From Oasisia sp. SBJ-2009 (taxonomy: Eukaryota; Annelida; Polychaeta; Sabellida; Siboglinidae), in the NCBI GenBank assembly GCA_964017155.1, contig OZ024857.1, forward strand, positions 32,998,042 through 33,062,041: 64,000 nucleotides of DNA. The letters run 5' to 3'. Every line of letters begins with the position of its first letter. The first letter of the stretch is position 1. Positions 1-9,852 of the stretch are shown here, piece by piece. Below the pieces are notes generated by a model that was given only the letters and a program-made list of their open reading frames with translations, did no database searches and had not been told where the DNA came from. The translations under genes and the position numbers were made by a program.

Positions 1-1470
1 TTGAAAGCAACGTTTTTCCTCGGTAGACGCTTTTGCTCCTTTGCGGGAGACATATATTCTCTCGGTAAGTCAAAAACAGCTAAAACGTCGCTCACAAAGT
101 CGAAAACGCGTTTACCGAGCGAAAACGTGTCTATCGAGCGGAAAACCTTTACCGAGTAAAAACGGACCTCTTCAAGACGAAAATGCGTTCACCGAGCAAA
201 AACGAGGCTCACTGAGCGAACATATTGTGATAAACGCGATTGCCGAGTTAAAACGTGGCTCGCAAAGGCGGAAAAGCGTTTACCGAGCTAATGCGTCCCT
301 CGCAAAGGCGAAAACGCGTTTACCAAGCGAAAACGTGCCCCGGAAAGGCGGAATTTGTTTTCCGACGCAAAAGCTAAAGCAAAGAAGCCTCTCCCGAGCG
401 AAAACGCATATTAACGAGCGAATACGCTATATAGACGCGTATTCGCTCGTTAATATGCGTTTTCGCTCGGGAAACGCTTTTTAGCCTTTGCTTGTGTCTC
501 TTCCTCTCGATAAAAAAGTTTCCGCCTTTCGGGGGCATGTTTTCGCTTGCTAAACGTATTTTTATCTTTGAAAGGGACGTATTAGTACGGTAGACGCGTT
601 TCCGCGTCTGCAAGCCACGTTTTCGCTCGATAAAAGCATTTTCGCCTTTGCGAGCGAAATCTTCGCTCGGAAGAAGCGTTTTGGCCTCTACGTGAGACGT
701 TTTCTCTAGTTACAAGCTTTTCGCCTTTGCGAGGGATGTTTTTGCTCGGTAAACGAGTTTTCGACTTTGTCAGCCACGTTTTAGCTCAATAAATGCATTT
801 TCGCATTTGCGAACGCCGTTGTAGCACCGTAATCGCATTTATCGCGTTGTCGCTTTTGCGGGGTACGTATTCCCTCGATAAACGCGTTGCTGCGTTAGGA
901 AGCAACGTTTTTGGGTAAACGTGATTTCGCCTTTGAAAGGAACGTTTTCGCTCGCTAGACGCTATTGCTCCTTTGCGGGAGACATATTCTCTCGGTAAGT
1001 CGAAAATCGCCCTAATTCGTACCTATTAAAGACGAAAAAGCGTTCACCGATCAAAAACGTGGCTCACTGAGTGAACATATTGCGATAAACGCGATTGCCG
1101 AGTTAAAACGTGGCTCGCAAAGGCGGAAACACGTTTACCCAACGAAAACGTTGCTCGCTAAGGCCGAAATGCGTTAATCGAGCGAATACGTACCCCGCAA
1201 AAGCGAAAATGCGATAAACACAATTACCGTGTTACAACCTCGTTCGCAAATGCGAAAAAGCTTTTATTGAGCGAAAACGTGGCTCACAAAGTCGAAAACT
1301 CATTTACCGAGCGAAAACATCCCTCGCCAAAGGCAAAAAGCTATTAACTAGAGAAAACGTCTGACGCATAGGCCTTTTTCCGAGCACAGACTTCGCTCGG
1401 AAAGGCGAAAACGCGTTTTCCGAGCGAAAGCGTGGCTCGCAAAGGCGGAAACGCGTTTACCGAGCTAATA
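1..1470. repeat. Family A satellite, left block
   Basis: These are tandem 40-bp monomers with cgaaaacg-type cores, running in alternating orientation: R to about 60, F to about 428, R to about 985, then F to 1470. The piece before 852 matches the end of the 935-bp unit at 26176-27110. The part after 852 is more diverged than the units at 12-26 kb. Open frames here are by-products of stop-poor monomers; no gene is supported. Confidence 0.9.
393..471. repeat. 79-bp perfect palindrome (35-bp arms)
   Basis: The left arm 393-427 and right arm 437-471 are exact reverse complements around a 9-nt loop, tatatagac. It sits at the F-to-R turn of the A unit. Outside the perfect core the flanks remain recognisably inverted copies of each other for at least 150 bp, but they are visibly diverged. 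The arms could extrude as a cruciform or fold as a hairpin in single-stranded form. Confidence 0.95.
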
Positions 1471-1745
1471 TCTCGTATATATAAAACAAGTCTGTCTCGA
1501 CCACGTGCATTTACGTCTATTTTGTAATATAATGCGACTCGGACTCGGGATGGCAGTGTAGTAACTCGATCTGTTTATTGGCTGGGAGTGTACACATGCG
1601 CGGTAGCTAGTTAAGCTAAAGGTAATACATCTCACTTTCTTTTAAGGAAATATTTTGTTTCTTTAAAATAACCAAATAAAAAACCAAATAACTGATGCAC
1701 AAATTGTAAACAAAAGTGAACGTAATTAGTTAGACTTAATTTCTC
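1471..1745. other. AT-rich unique island within family A
   Basis: Family A periodicity stops at 1470 and resumes near 1741. The interval has no internal tandem structure and no convincing reading frame. It contains a TATA-like stretch at 1476-1486 and one stray B-like monomer at 1488-1526. The rest, including A-rich runs near 1670-1690, I do not recognise. The only other copy is at 27730-28004, inside the 26-kb duplication. Confidence 0.75.
1488..1526 (+). repeat. Isolated diverged family B monomer
   Basis: A single stretch resembles the 39-bp B monomer (aagtctgtctcg followed by tttacgtctatt), matching about 30 of 35 positions by eye. It lies 1.5 kb from the nearest B array and is bounded on the left by family A. 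It is a relic showing that A and B were once adjacent here as well. Confidence 0.6.
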
Positions 1746-2031
1746 CTTTGCGAGACATATCTCTCGGTAAACGCCTTTTATACTTTGCGAGCCACATTTT
1801 CGCTCGTTAAATGCATTTTTGCCTTTGCGAGGGACCTCTTCGCTTGGTAAAGTCGTTTTCGCTCGGTTTTCGTGTTTTCTCGGTTTTCCACATTTTCGTC
1901 TTTGCACACGTTACTTTCGCTAGGCAGAATCGTTTTCGCCTTTGCGAGGTACGTTTTCGCTCGATAAACGCGTTTGAAACTTTGCGAGCCACGTTTTCGC
2001 TCGGGGAAAGCGCGAAAAAGCCTTTACCAAT

Positions 2032-2061
2032 CGAAAATAACGTTTGCAAACGTTATTTTCG
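2032..2061. repeat. 30-bp perfect palindrome without loop
   Basis: The 15-bp half cgaaaataacgtttg is followed at once by its exact reverse complement. It marks an F-to-R turn in the diverged A block and is a different palindrome from the 79-bp one. Confidence 0.93.
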
Positions 2062-2700
2062 CTAAGCAGAAACGTTTTCGCCTTTGCGAGCGACGTTTTC
2101 GCTCGGTAAAGGCTTTTTCGCCTTTCCGATGTACGTTTTCGCTCGGTAAACGCGTTTGAAACTTTGCGAACCAACGCGCTTCCGCCTTTCCGTTTTCGCT
2201 ATTTAGATGCGTATTCGCTCGTCAATATGCGTTTTCGCTTGGGAAAGGCTTTTTCGCCTTAGCTTTTCCGTCGGAAAAAAGTTTCCGCCTTTCCGGGGCA
2301 CGTTTTCGCTTGGTAAACGCGTTTTCGCCTTTGCGAGGGACGCATTAGCTTCGTAAACGCGTTTTCGCTTTTGCGGTCGAAGATTTCGATCGATTATCTC
2401 GTCTTCGCATTTGTTTTCGCTCGGTTAACGCATTTTTCGCTCGGTTAACGCGTTTTCGACTGTGAGAGCGTAATTTTCGTTCGGTAACACCGTTTCGCAT
2501 TTGCGAGTGACTTTTTTGCTCGATAAAGGCGTTGTTGCATTTGTGAGCCAAGTTGTTGTACAGTTCCCTATACGTAAGAGCTGTTCGCACGGGATTCGAT
2601 GAATGTTTTGCTCGGTATGCGCGTTGTGGCTCGGTAGATGCGTTTCGCTCGGTGGACGCTTTTTCACCTTTGCGAACGACGTTTTGGCTCGATAAAAGGC

Positions 2701-2717
2701 TTTTTTTTTTTTTTTTT
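2701..2717 (+). repeat. T17 homopolymer
   Basis: A run of 17 T replaces part of an A monomer. Its length may be uncertain in the assembly. The copy at 28960-28976 has the same length. Confidence 0.9.
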
Positions 2718-3696
2718 GGCTTTGCGTTAACGCGTTTTCAAGATTGAGAGCGACGTTTTTGTTTTGTAAAAGCGTTTTCGAATTTGCGAGGCAGTTTACC
2801 CTTTTTTGAGTTTCCCAGCCAGGTTTTCTGTCGGTAAAGGCATATTGTCTTTGCGAGCCAAGTTTTCGCTCTGTGAACGCGTTTTCGCCTTTGCGTGCAT
2901 AGGAAAGGCGGAAACGTTTTCATCGAGCGAAAATATCTTTATCGAGCGGAAACGTCGCTAGCAAAGGCGAAAACACGCTTACCGAGCGAAAACATCGCTT
3001 GAAAAGGCGAAAACGCGATTACCGAGCGAAAATATGTCCGCATGTATCTACGTTTATTCATTTGAAAATGTCTCGTCCGCTTGTATCTCCATATATTCAT
3101 ATAACTATATCGTCCGCGTGTATCTACGCCTATTCATACCAATCTGACTCGTATACGTGTATCCACGCCTATTAAAAAAGTCTGGCTAGTCCGCTACCAT
3201 CTACGTCAATTCATATCACTCAATCTCAATCCGCGTGTAACTAAGTCTATTCTTAGAAGGCAGCTCGGCCGCGTATATCTAAGTCCTTCATCTACGTCTG
3301 TCTCGTCCGCGCGTATCTCAGTCTATTCATACAAGTCAGTCTCGTCCTCGTGTATCTATGTCTACATATATAACTCAGTCTCGTCTGCGTGTATCTACGT
3401 CTATTCATTTGAGTCTGTCTGGTCCGAGTGTATTGCTGTCTATTCATATAAATTAGTCTCGTCCGCGTGTATCTACGTCTATTCATATAAGTCTATCTCG
3501 TCCGCGCGTATTTCAGTCTATTGATGTCAGACTCGTCCGCGTTTATCTACATAGATTTATATCAGTCTGTATCGTCCGTATGTATCTACGTCTATTCATA
3601 TAAGTATGTCTCTTCCGCGTATATTTCAGTCTATTAATATAAGTCAGTCTCCTCCGCGCGTGTCTCAGTCAATTCATATAAGTCATTCTCATCCGC

Positions 3697-3711
3697 GTGT
3701 AATAATTACAC
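3697..3711. repeat. 15-bp near-perfect palindrome at B/LINE boundary
   Basis: gtgtaat, a central a, then attacac. It marks the end of B monomers and the start of the 3' flank of the minus-strand LINE. It repeats in each B unit. Confidence 0.7.
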
Positions 3712-3843
3712 ACAACTTTGATTAGCAACTCAACTGAGTTGGATTGGCATATTACAATAGGTTACAAATAACTCATCAAAATATCATACAAATACAATAG
3801 AAATGCATTTGATACCGCAAATAATACCGTACTAATAGCCTTT

Positions 3844-4102
3844 TTACTGACATTTGTATAAAGCCCACGGTATAAAGGAGTTACGTAATCTATTCGTTCT
3901 AGTAATATTATACATGGAATGTCTTTTTTTTAGGCAGCAGAACATTTTATCTACGTGTGCCGACTTTAATTTTATCAAAATATTTTTGACAAGTGCTGTC
4001 CCGTCTTACATTCAACGTATGCAGGTTAACACGTCTTAGTATCTCCGCGTAACCCAATCCAGGAAAAATACATTTTAAAGCTCTTTTTTGTATAACTTCT
4101 AT
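3844..4102 (-). pseudogene. LINE reverse transcriptase C-terminal fragment, frameshifted
   Basis: The first frame (3947-4102) reads IQKRALKCIFPGLGY, then LHTLNVRRDS and CQKYF, matching the conserved tail of LINE ORF2 proteins (IQKRALRIIYP...L.TL..RR...C.KFF). It ends at a TAA at 3947-3949. A neighbouring frame continues across this stop and ends with TRTNRLRNSFIPWAL, the usual T.R..NSFIP terminus, with its stop at 3844-3846. One frameshift near 3950-3960 therefore breaks the tail. The catalytic reverse transcriptase core is absent. The frame begins inside the stop codon of the ORF1 remnant, so the two are joined by a deletion. Confidence 0.87.
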
Positions 4103-4888
4103 TTCGACGGCAATACGCTGCTCACCGTGATGGTTGGTTTCACGGTTTTCGCATTCCGCAGTAGTTGTGCGATGTTTTCTTTTATGTTTGCTACACTTAC
4201 TTCACTCGTTGTTTCGTGAGTTCCTCTGTCGATGACAATTTCGTCGATTGTTTCCGTATTAGCCGCGTCATCGATCATTTGTTCGATATCGGCGAGAATG
4301 GCGCCTGATTTCTTTCGAATCTTGATGGGATTGCCACTGGACGCGTACATCACGTAGCACGCTGTTCCCCACAAGCAGTGTCACTGCCTGTGGTCACCCA
4401 TCGTTGGCGTCGGCGTCGCCTTCTGGACGCTTGCTTTTCGCTATATCTCCTCGCAGACCTCGTATTTCTTGGTTCTGTTCACCCATCAAGGAGACAAGCT
4501 GTTGGTTCGATCGTTCGAGTTTGACGAACAGCGCCTCGATGTGGGACGTCTTCTCGAGTAGACGCTCCACGAATGTCGGTAGCATACGACATGACGCGCA
4601 GCACCAAATGCCTATAATGTCCTTATCGTCTTGACCGAAACACTCCGAGTGCACCCACGCCTGGCACAGATGACATTGATCCATTTGATGGTTGTCCTTG
4701 CCGTTAAGTATGCAGGTCTTCACGCAGTATTTCCAGTTGTCTGCGTGCTTATCTTTCGCAGCTTTCCGGGGAGCTTTTCTTGACTTGTCACTCACCGGGT
4801 CACAAATAACGTCTACTGGCGGCAGTACAGGTGATCCGCAACAGTTTTTACCTGAACTGTTAGCCACCGGGCAAGAGTCGTTGTCCAC
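4099..4888 (-). pseudogene. LINE ORF1 remnant: PHD finger, coiled coil, partial SGNH esterase
   Basis: The first open part (4394-4888, 164 codons) has a C4HC3 PHD-like zinc site: C55, C59, C72, C75, H80, C83, C97, C100, with W95 before the last pair. A probable coiled coil follows at residues 105-150. Its nominal start is GTG directly after an in-frame TGA, and the first ATG is residue 69, so the true N terminus is lost. TGA at 4394-4396 stops it, yet the same frame goes on with LLVGNSVLRDV, matching SGNH block I (usually GDS). After a one-base frameshift the rest (4099-4374) reads SGAILADIEQ, then IVIDRGTHET (block GTND degraded to GTHE) and ends TVSSVLPS at a TAG. The nominal start of that part is TTG, hence artificial. 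The C-terminal D-H part of the esterase is missing. ORF1 normally binds RNA and forms the element's particle; this one is dead. Confidence 0.87.
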
Positions 4889-5199
4889 GGTTGTTCAGGC
4901 GGAACCGGTAAAATTGGCTACAGCTAAGCTGATGTTATTGCTTTTATCTATTGTTCGTTTACCTGGTAGAGTCACCCGTTGGGCGATAAAAGGCCCAAAC
5001 ATCCAGCTAAATATTAAAATACTTAAAATCTTTTACATCGGCTCGGCCTAATGAAAGATGTCACGTGAACGTGTATTCGTAAAGTGATCAACACGTATAT
5101 GATCATAAGAGTCACTATTAAGACCGACTAAAACTGGCAGAAATACTTAATTGAAACTAGCACTTCGTAAACACGTCTAGCACTTGCAGTGGGGTGGAG

Positions 5200-8100
5200 C
5201 ATGTATCTACTGCAATTGATATAAGTCTGTCTCGTCTGCGTTTTCTACATCTATTCATAATTGAGTTTCGTCCGCGTGTATCTCAGAGTGTTGATATTAG
5301 TTTGTATCGACCGCGTGTATCTACGTCTATTCATATCAATCTGTCTCATCCGCGTGTATCTACATCTATTCATATAATCTGCCTCGTCCGCATATTTCTA
5401 AGTCTTTTCTTATAAGTCTGACACGTCCGCATTTTTCTACGTCAATTCATATAAGTCAGACTCGTCCGCGAGTGTCTAGATCTATTCAGATCATCAGTCT
5501 CGTTCGCGAGTATCTAAATCTATTCATATCAGTCAGACTCGTCCGCGTTTATCTATGTCTATTCATATAAGACAGTCTCGTCCGCGTGTATCTACATCTA
5601 TTCATATATGTCAGTCTGATCCGTGTGTATCTAAGTCTATTCACCAAAGTCAGTCTCGTCCGGGTTTATCTAAGTTTATTCATATAAGTCAGTCTCGTCC
5701 GGGTTTATCGAAGTCTATTCATATAAGTCAGTCTCGTCCGCGTATATCTAAGTCTATGCATATCAGTCAGTCTCAGTCGCGTGTTTTTAAGTCTATTCCT
5801 ACCAGTCAGTCTCTTCCGCGTGTATCCAAGTCTATTGATATAACTCTCGTCTCGTCCGAGTGTATCTACGTGTTTTTGTATAAGTATGTACCGTCCGCGT
5901 GTATCTATGTTTATTCATACATGTCCTTCTTATCCACGTGTATCTACATCTATTCATATACGTCAGTATCGTCCTCGTGTATCTACGTATATTCATATTA
6001 GTCTGTCTCGTCCTCGTGTATCTACGGTAATTCATATAAGTCAGTCTCGTCCGCGGGTACCTAAGTCTATTCATGAAAATACGTCTTATCTGCGTTTTTC
6101 TAAGTCTATTCATATAAGTCAGTCTCGTCCGCGTGTATCTAAGTCTATTCTTAGAAATCAGTCTCAGTCGCGTGTATTTAAGTTTGTTCACACAAGTCAG
6201 TCTCTTCCGCATGTATCTAAGTATATTTATATCGGTCAGTCTCGTCCGCGTGTATCTACGTCTATTCATATATGTCAGTCTGGTCCGCGTGTTTCTAAGT
6301 TTATTCATATAAGTCAGTCTCGTCCGGGTTTATCGAAGTCTATTCATATAAGTCAGTCTCGTCCGCGTATATCTAAGTCTATGCATATCAGTTAGTCTCA
6401 GTCGCGTGTATTTAAGTCTATTCCTATCAGTCAGTCTCTTCCGCGTGTATCCAAGTCTATTGATATAACTCTCGTCTCGTCCGAGTGTATCTACCTGTCT
6501 TTGTATAAGTATGCACCGTCCGCGTGTATCTATGTTTATTCATACATGTCCGTCTTATCCACGTGTATCTACATTTATTTATATACGTCAGTATCGTCCT
6601 CGTGTATCTACGTATATTCATATTAGTCTGTCTCGTCCTCGTGTATCTACGGTAATTCATATAAGTCAGTCTCGTCCGCGGGTACCTAAGTCTATTCATG
6701 AAAATACGTCTTATCTGCGTTTTTCTAAGTCTATTGATATAACTCTCGTCTCGTCCGAGTGTATCTACCTGTCTTTGTATAAGTATGTACCGTCCGCGTG
6801 TATCTATGTTTATTCATACATGTCCGTCTTATCCACGTGTATCTACATCTATTCATATACGTCAGTATCGTCCTCGTGTATCTACGTATATTCATATTAG
6901 TCTGTCTCGTCCTCGTGTATCTACGGTAATTCATATAAGTCAGTCTCGTCCGCGTGTATCTAAGTCTATTCTTAGAAATCAGTCTCAGTCACGTGTATTT
7001 AAGTTTGTTCACACAAGTCAGTCTCTTCCGCATGTATCTAAGTCTATTTATATCGGTCAGTCTCGTCCGCGTGTATCTACGTCCATTCATATAAATATAT
7101 CTCACACGCCTGTATCTACTTGTATTGACACAAGTCTTGTATCGTCCGCGTTTACCTGTCAATTCATTTAAGTCAGTCTCGTCCGCGTGTATCTTAATCT
7201 ATTGATATCAGCAGTCTCGTCCGCGTTTATCTAAGTCTATTCACATCAGTCAGTCTCTTCCGCGTGTATCTACGTCTCTTCTTATATCGTCCGCGTGTAT
7301 CCATGTTTATTCATATAAGTCTGTCTTTTCCGCGAATATCTACGTCTATTCATACACGTCAGTCTCGTCCGCATGTATTTAAGTCTATTCATATCAGTTA
7401 GTCTACTCCGCCTTTATTTAGGTCTATTCATTCATGTCAGTCGCGTCCGCGTGTATCTAAGTCTGTCTTTCCATATAAATCTATCTCGTCCGCGTGTATC
7501 TACGTTCACTCGTAGAAATCAGTCTCGTCCACGTGCATCTACGTCTATTCATAGAAGTGTGTCTCTTCCGCATGTATCTACGTCTCTACGTATAAATCTG
7601 TGTCGTCCGCATGTATTTACCCGGGTATGTCTATTTATAGGTCAGTCTCTTCCGCGTGTATCTACGTGTATTCAAATTAGTCTGTATCGTTCGCATGTAT
7701 CTACGTTTATTCATATGAAAATGTCTCGTCCGCTTGTATCTCCATATATTCATATAACTACCTCGTCCGCGTGTATCTACGCCTATTCATACCAATCTGA
7801 CTCGTATACGTGTATCCACGTCTATTAAAAAAGTCTGGCTAGTTCGCTAACATCTACGTCAATTCATATCACTCAATCTCAATCCGCGTGTAACTAAGTC
7901 TATTCTTAGAAGGCAGCTCGGCCGCGTATATCTAAGTCCTTCATCTACGTCTGTCTCGTCCGCGCGTATCTCAGTCTATTCATACAAGTCAGTCTCGTCC
8001 TCGTGTATCTATGTCTACATATATAACTCAGTCTCGTCTGCGTGTATCTACGTCTATTCATTTGAGTCTGTCTGGTCCGAGTGTATTGCTGTCTATTCAT

Positions 8101-8364
8101 ATAAATTAGTCTCGTCCGCGTGTATCTACGTCTATTCATATAAGTCTGTCTCGTCCGCGCGTATTTCAGTCTATTGATGTCAGACTCGTCCGCGTTTATC
8201 TACATAGATTTATATCAGTCTGTATCGTCCGTATGTATCTACGTCTATTCATATAAGTATGTCTCTTCCGCGTATATTTCAGTCTATTAATATAAGTCAG
8301 TCTCCTCCGCGCGTGTCTCAGACAATTCATATAAGTCATTCTCATCCGCGTGTAATAATTACAC
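5200..8364 (+). repeat. Family B 39-bp monomer tract
   Basis: A continuous run of about 80 monomers spans the unit 1/unit 2 border. Within it a multi-monomer motif beginning gatataactctcgtctcg recurs at about 5836, 6461 and 6735. The spacings are 625 and 274 bp, that is sixteen and seven 39-bp periods plus one base, so the array has an internal intermediate repeat. No promoter or gene is supported. Confidence 0.9.
6457..6940 (+). repeat. 274-bp intermediate tandem repeat in B
   Basis: The block 6457-6730 is followed by a second near-identical copy starting at 6731. A third, interrupted copy starts at 5832. Each is seven 39-bp periods plus one base, because one monomer is 40 bp. The pattern recurs at the same phase in the other B units. 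Confidence 0.8.
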
Positions 8365-8496
8365 ACAACTTTGATTAGCAACTCAACTGAGTTGGATTGG
8401 CATATTACAATAGGTTACAAATAACTCATCAAAATATCATACAAATACAATAGAAATGCATTTGATACCGCAAATAATACCGTACTAATAGCCTTT

Positions 8497-8755
8497 TTAC
8501 TCACATTTGTATAAAGCCCACGGTATAAAGGAGTTACGTAATCTATTCGTTCTAGTAATATTATACATGGAATGTCTTTTTTTTAGGCAGCAGAACATTT
8601 TATCTACGTGTGCCGACTTTAATTTTATCAAAATATTTTTGACAAGTGCTGTCCCGTCTTACATTCAACGTATGCAGGTTAACACGTCTTAGTATCTCCG
8701 CGTAACCCAATCCAGGAAAAATACATTTTAAAGCTCTTTTTTGTATAACTTCTAT
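8497..8755 (-). pseudogene. LINE reverse transcriptase tail, copy 2
   Basis: Carries the frameshift seen at 3844-4102. The final residue before the stop is changed from Q to E by the ctcaca variant near 8500. Confidence 0.85.
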
Positions 8756-9541
8756 TTCGACGGCAATACGCTGCTCACCGTGATGGTTGGTTTCACGGTT
8801 TTCGCATTCCGCAGTAGTTGTGCGATGTTTTCTTTTATGTTTGCTACACTTACTTCACTCGTTGTTTCGTGAGTTCCTCTGTCGATGACAATTTCGTCGA
8901 TTGTTTCCGTATTAGCCGCGTCATCGATCATTTGTTCGATATCGGCGAGAATGGCGCCTGATTTCTTTCGAATCTTGATGGGATTGCCACTGGACGCGTA
9001 CATCACGTAGCACGCTGTTCCCCACAAGCAGTGTCACTGCCTGTGGTCACCCATCGTTGGCGTCGGCGTCGCCTTCTGGACGCTTGCTTTTCGCTATATC
9101 TCCTCGCAGACCTCGTATTTCTTGGTTCTGTTCACCCATCAAGGAGACAAGCTGTTGGTTCGATCGTTCGAGTTTGACGAACAGCGCCTCGATGTGGGAC
9201 GTCTTCTCGAGTAGACGCTCCACGAATGTCGGTAGCATACGACATGACGCGCAGCACCAAATGCCTATAATGTCCTTATCGTCTTGACCGAAACACTCCG
9301 AGTGCACCCACGCCTGGCACAGATGACATTGATCCATTTGATGGTTGTCCTTGCCGTTAAGTATGCAGGTCTTCACGCAGTATTTCCAGTTGTCTGCGTG
9401 CTTATCTTTCGCAGCTTTCCGGGGAGCTTTTCTTGACTTGTCACTCACCGGGTCACAAATAACGTCTACTGGCGGCAGTACAGGTGATCCGCAACAGTTT
9501 TTACCTGAACTGTTAGCCACCGGGCAAGAGTCGTTGTCCAC
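8752..9541 (-). pseudogene. LINE ORF1 remnant (PHD/SGNH), copy 2
   Basis: Predicted protein parts are identical to 4099-4888, including the TGA (9047-9049) and the frameshift in the esterase part. Confidence 0.86.
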
Positions 9542-9852
9542 GGTTGTTCAGGCGGAACCGGTAAAATTGGCTACAGCTAAGCTGATGTTATTGCTTTTAT
9601 CTATTGTTCGTTTACCTGGTAGAGTCACCCGTTGGGCGATAAAAGGCCCAAACATCCAGCTAAATATTAAAATACTTAAAATCTTTTACATCGGCTCGGC
9701 CTAATGAAAGATGTCACGTGAACGTGTATTCGTAAAGTGATCAACACGTATATGATCATAAGAGTCACTATTAAGACCGACTAAAACTGGCAGAAATACT
9801 TAATTGAAACTAGCACTTCGTAAACACGTCTAGCACTTGCAGTGGGGTGGAG

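Larger units (their letters stand above)
1746..3036. repeat. Family A satellite, diverged block with inverted segment
   Basis: Mostly R orientation, with a short F stretch at about 2005-2046 and a final F stretch from about 2905 to 3036. The part at about 1741-2330 is an inverted, diverged copy of the interior of the long A unit (about 13740-14290): the same order of monomer variants appears on the opposite strand. The R-to-F turn near 2885-2912 is a head-to-head pair of gcctttgcg-type cores. No gene is supported. Confidence 0.8.
3712..5199 (-). mobile_element. Internally deleted CR1-like LINE fragment
   Basis: Read on the minus strand, it contains a leader of about 310 bp without clear coding (4889-5199), an ORF1 remnant with PHD finger, coiled coil and the first part of an SGNH esterase (4099-4888), then directly the C-terminal end of a reverse transcriptase (3844-4102) and an AT-rich 3' region (3712-3843). 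The endonuclease and most of the reverse transcriptase are missing. PHD plus esterase in ORF1 is the known hallmark of CR1-like non-LTR elements. I see no target-site duplication. The element cannot move by itself and now belongs to the satellite unit. Confidence 0.85.
3041..7693 (+). repeat. B higher-order unit 1 (4653 bp), left array
   Basis: It consists of B monomers 3041-3711, a dead LINE 3712-5199, and B monomers 5200-7693. The monomer is about 39 bp (tcagtctcgtccgcgtgta... ending attcatataag). Because 39 is 13 codons, frames stay open on both strands and give spurious 13-residue-periodic proteins. The A-to-B junction is at 3031-3041, where the sequence enters at the catgtatctacg phase. 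Confidence 0.93.
8365..9852 (-). mobile_element. CR1-like LINE fragment, copy 2
   Basis: Same length and layout as the element at 3712-5199. A c replaces g just inside the reverse transcriptase stop, changing the last codon. Confidence 0.85.

Noticed and set aside
1476..1486. TATA box and promoter
   Set aside because: A TATATAAA string alone in an AT-rich island is weak evidence, with no gene downstream; kept only as part of the island finding.
1560..1625. Possible tRNA-like or SINE head in the unique island
   Set aside because: No A-box/B-box pair and no cloverleaf could be made out.
3854..4039. + strand 61-codon frame
   Set aside because: It is the opposite strand of the reverse transcriptase tail, which carries the conserved SFIP terminus on the minus strand.
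4692..5051. + strand 119-codon frame over the LINE
   Set aside because: It is the opposite strand of the ORF1 remnant and its leader; the minus strand has the recognisable PHD zinc ligands.
3690..5210. Target-site duplication around the LINE
   Set aside because: The two flanks, around gtgtaataattacac and around the start of B at 5200, share no clear direct repeat. CR1-like elements often lack one.
5886..6395. 169-codon frame with ISQSRPRVSKSIH-like repeats as a real repeat protein
   Set aside because: It is explained by the 39-bp monomer. The opposite strand is equally open, starts and stops vary between units with single-base changes, and no non-repetitive domain is attached.
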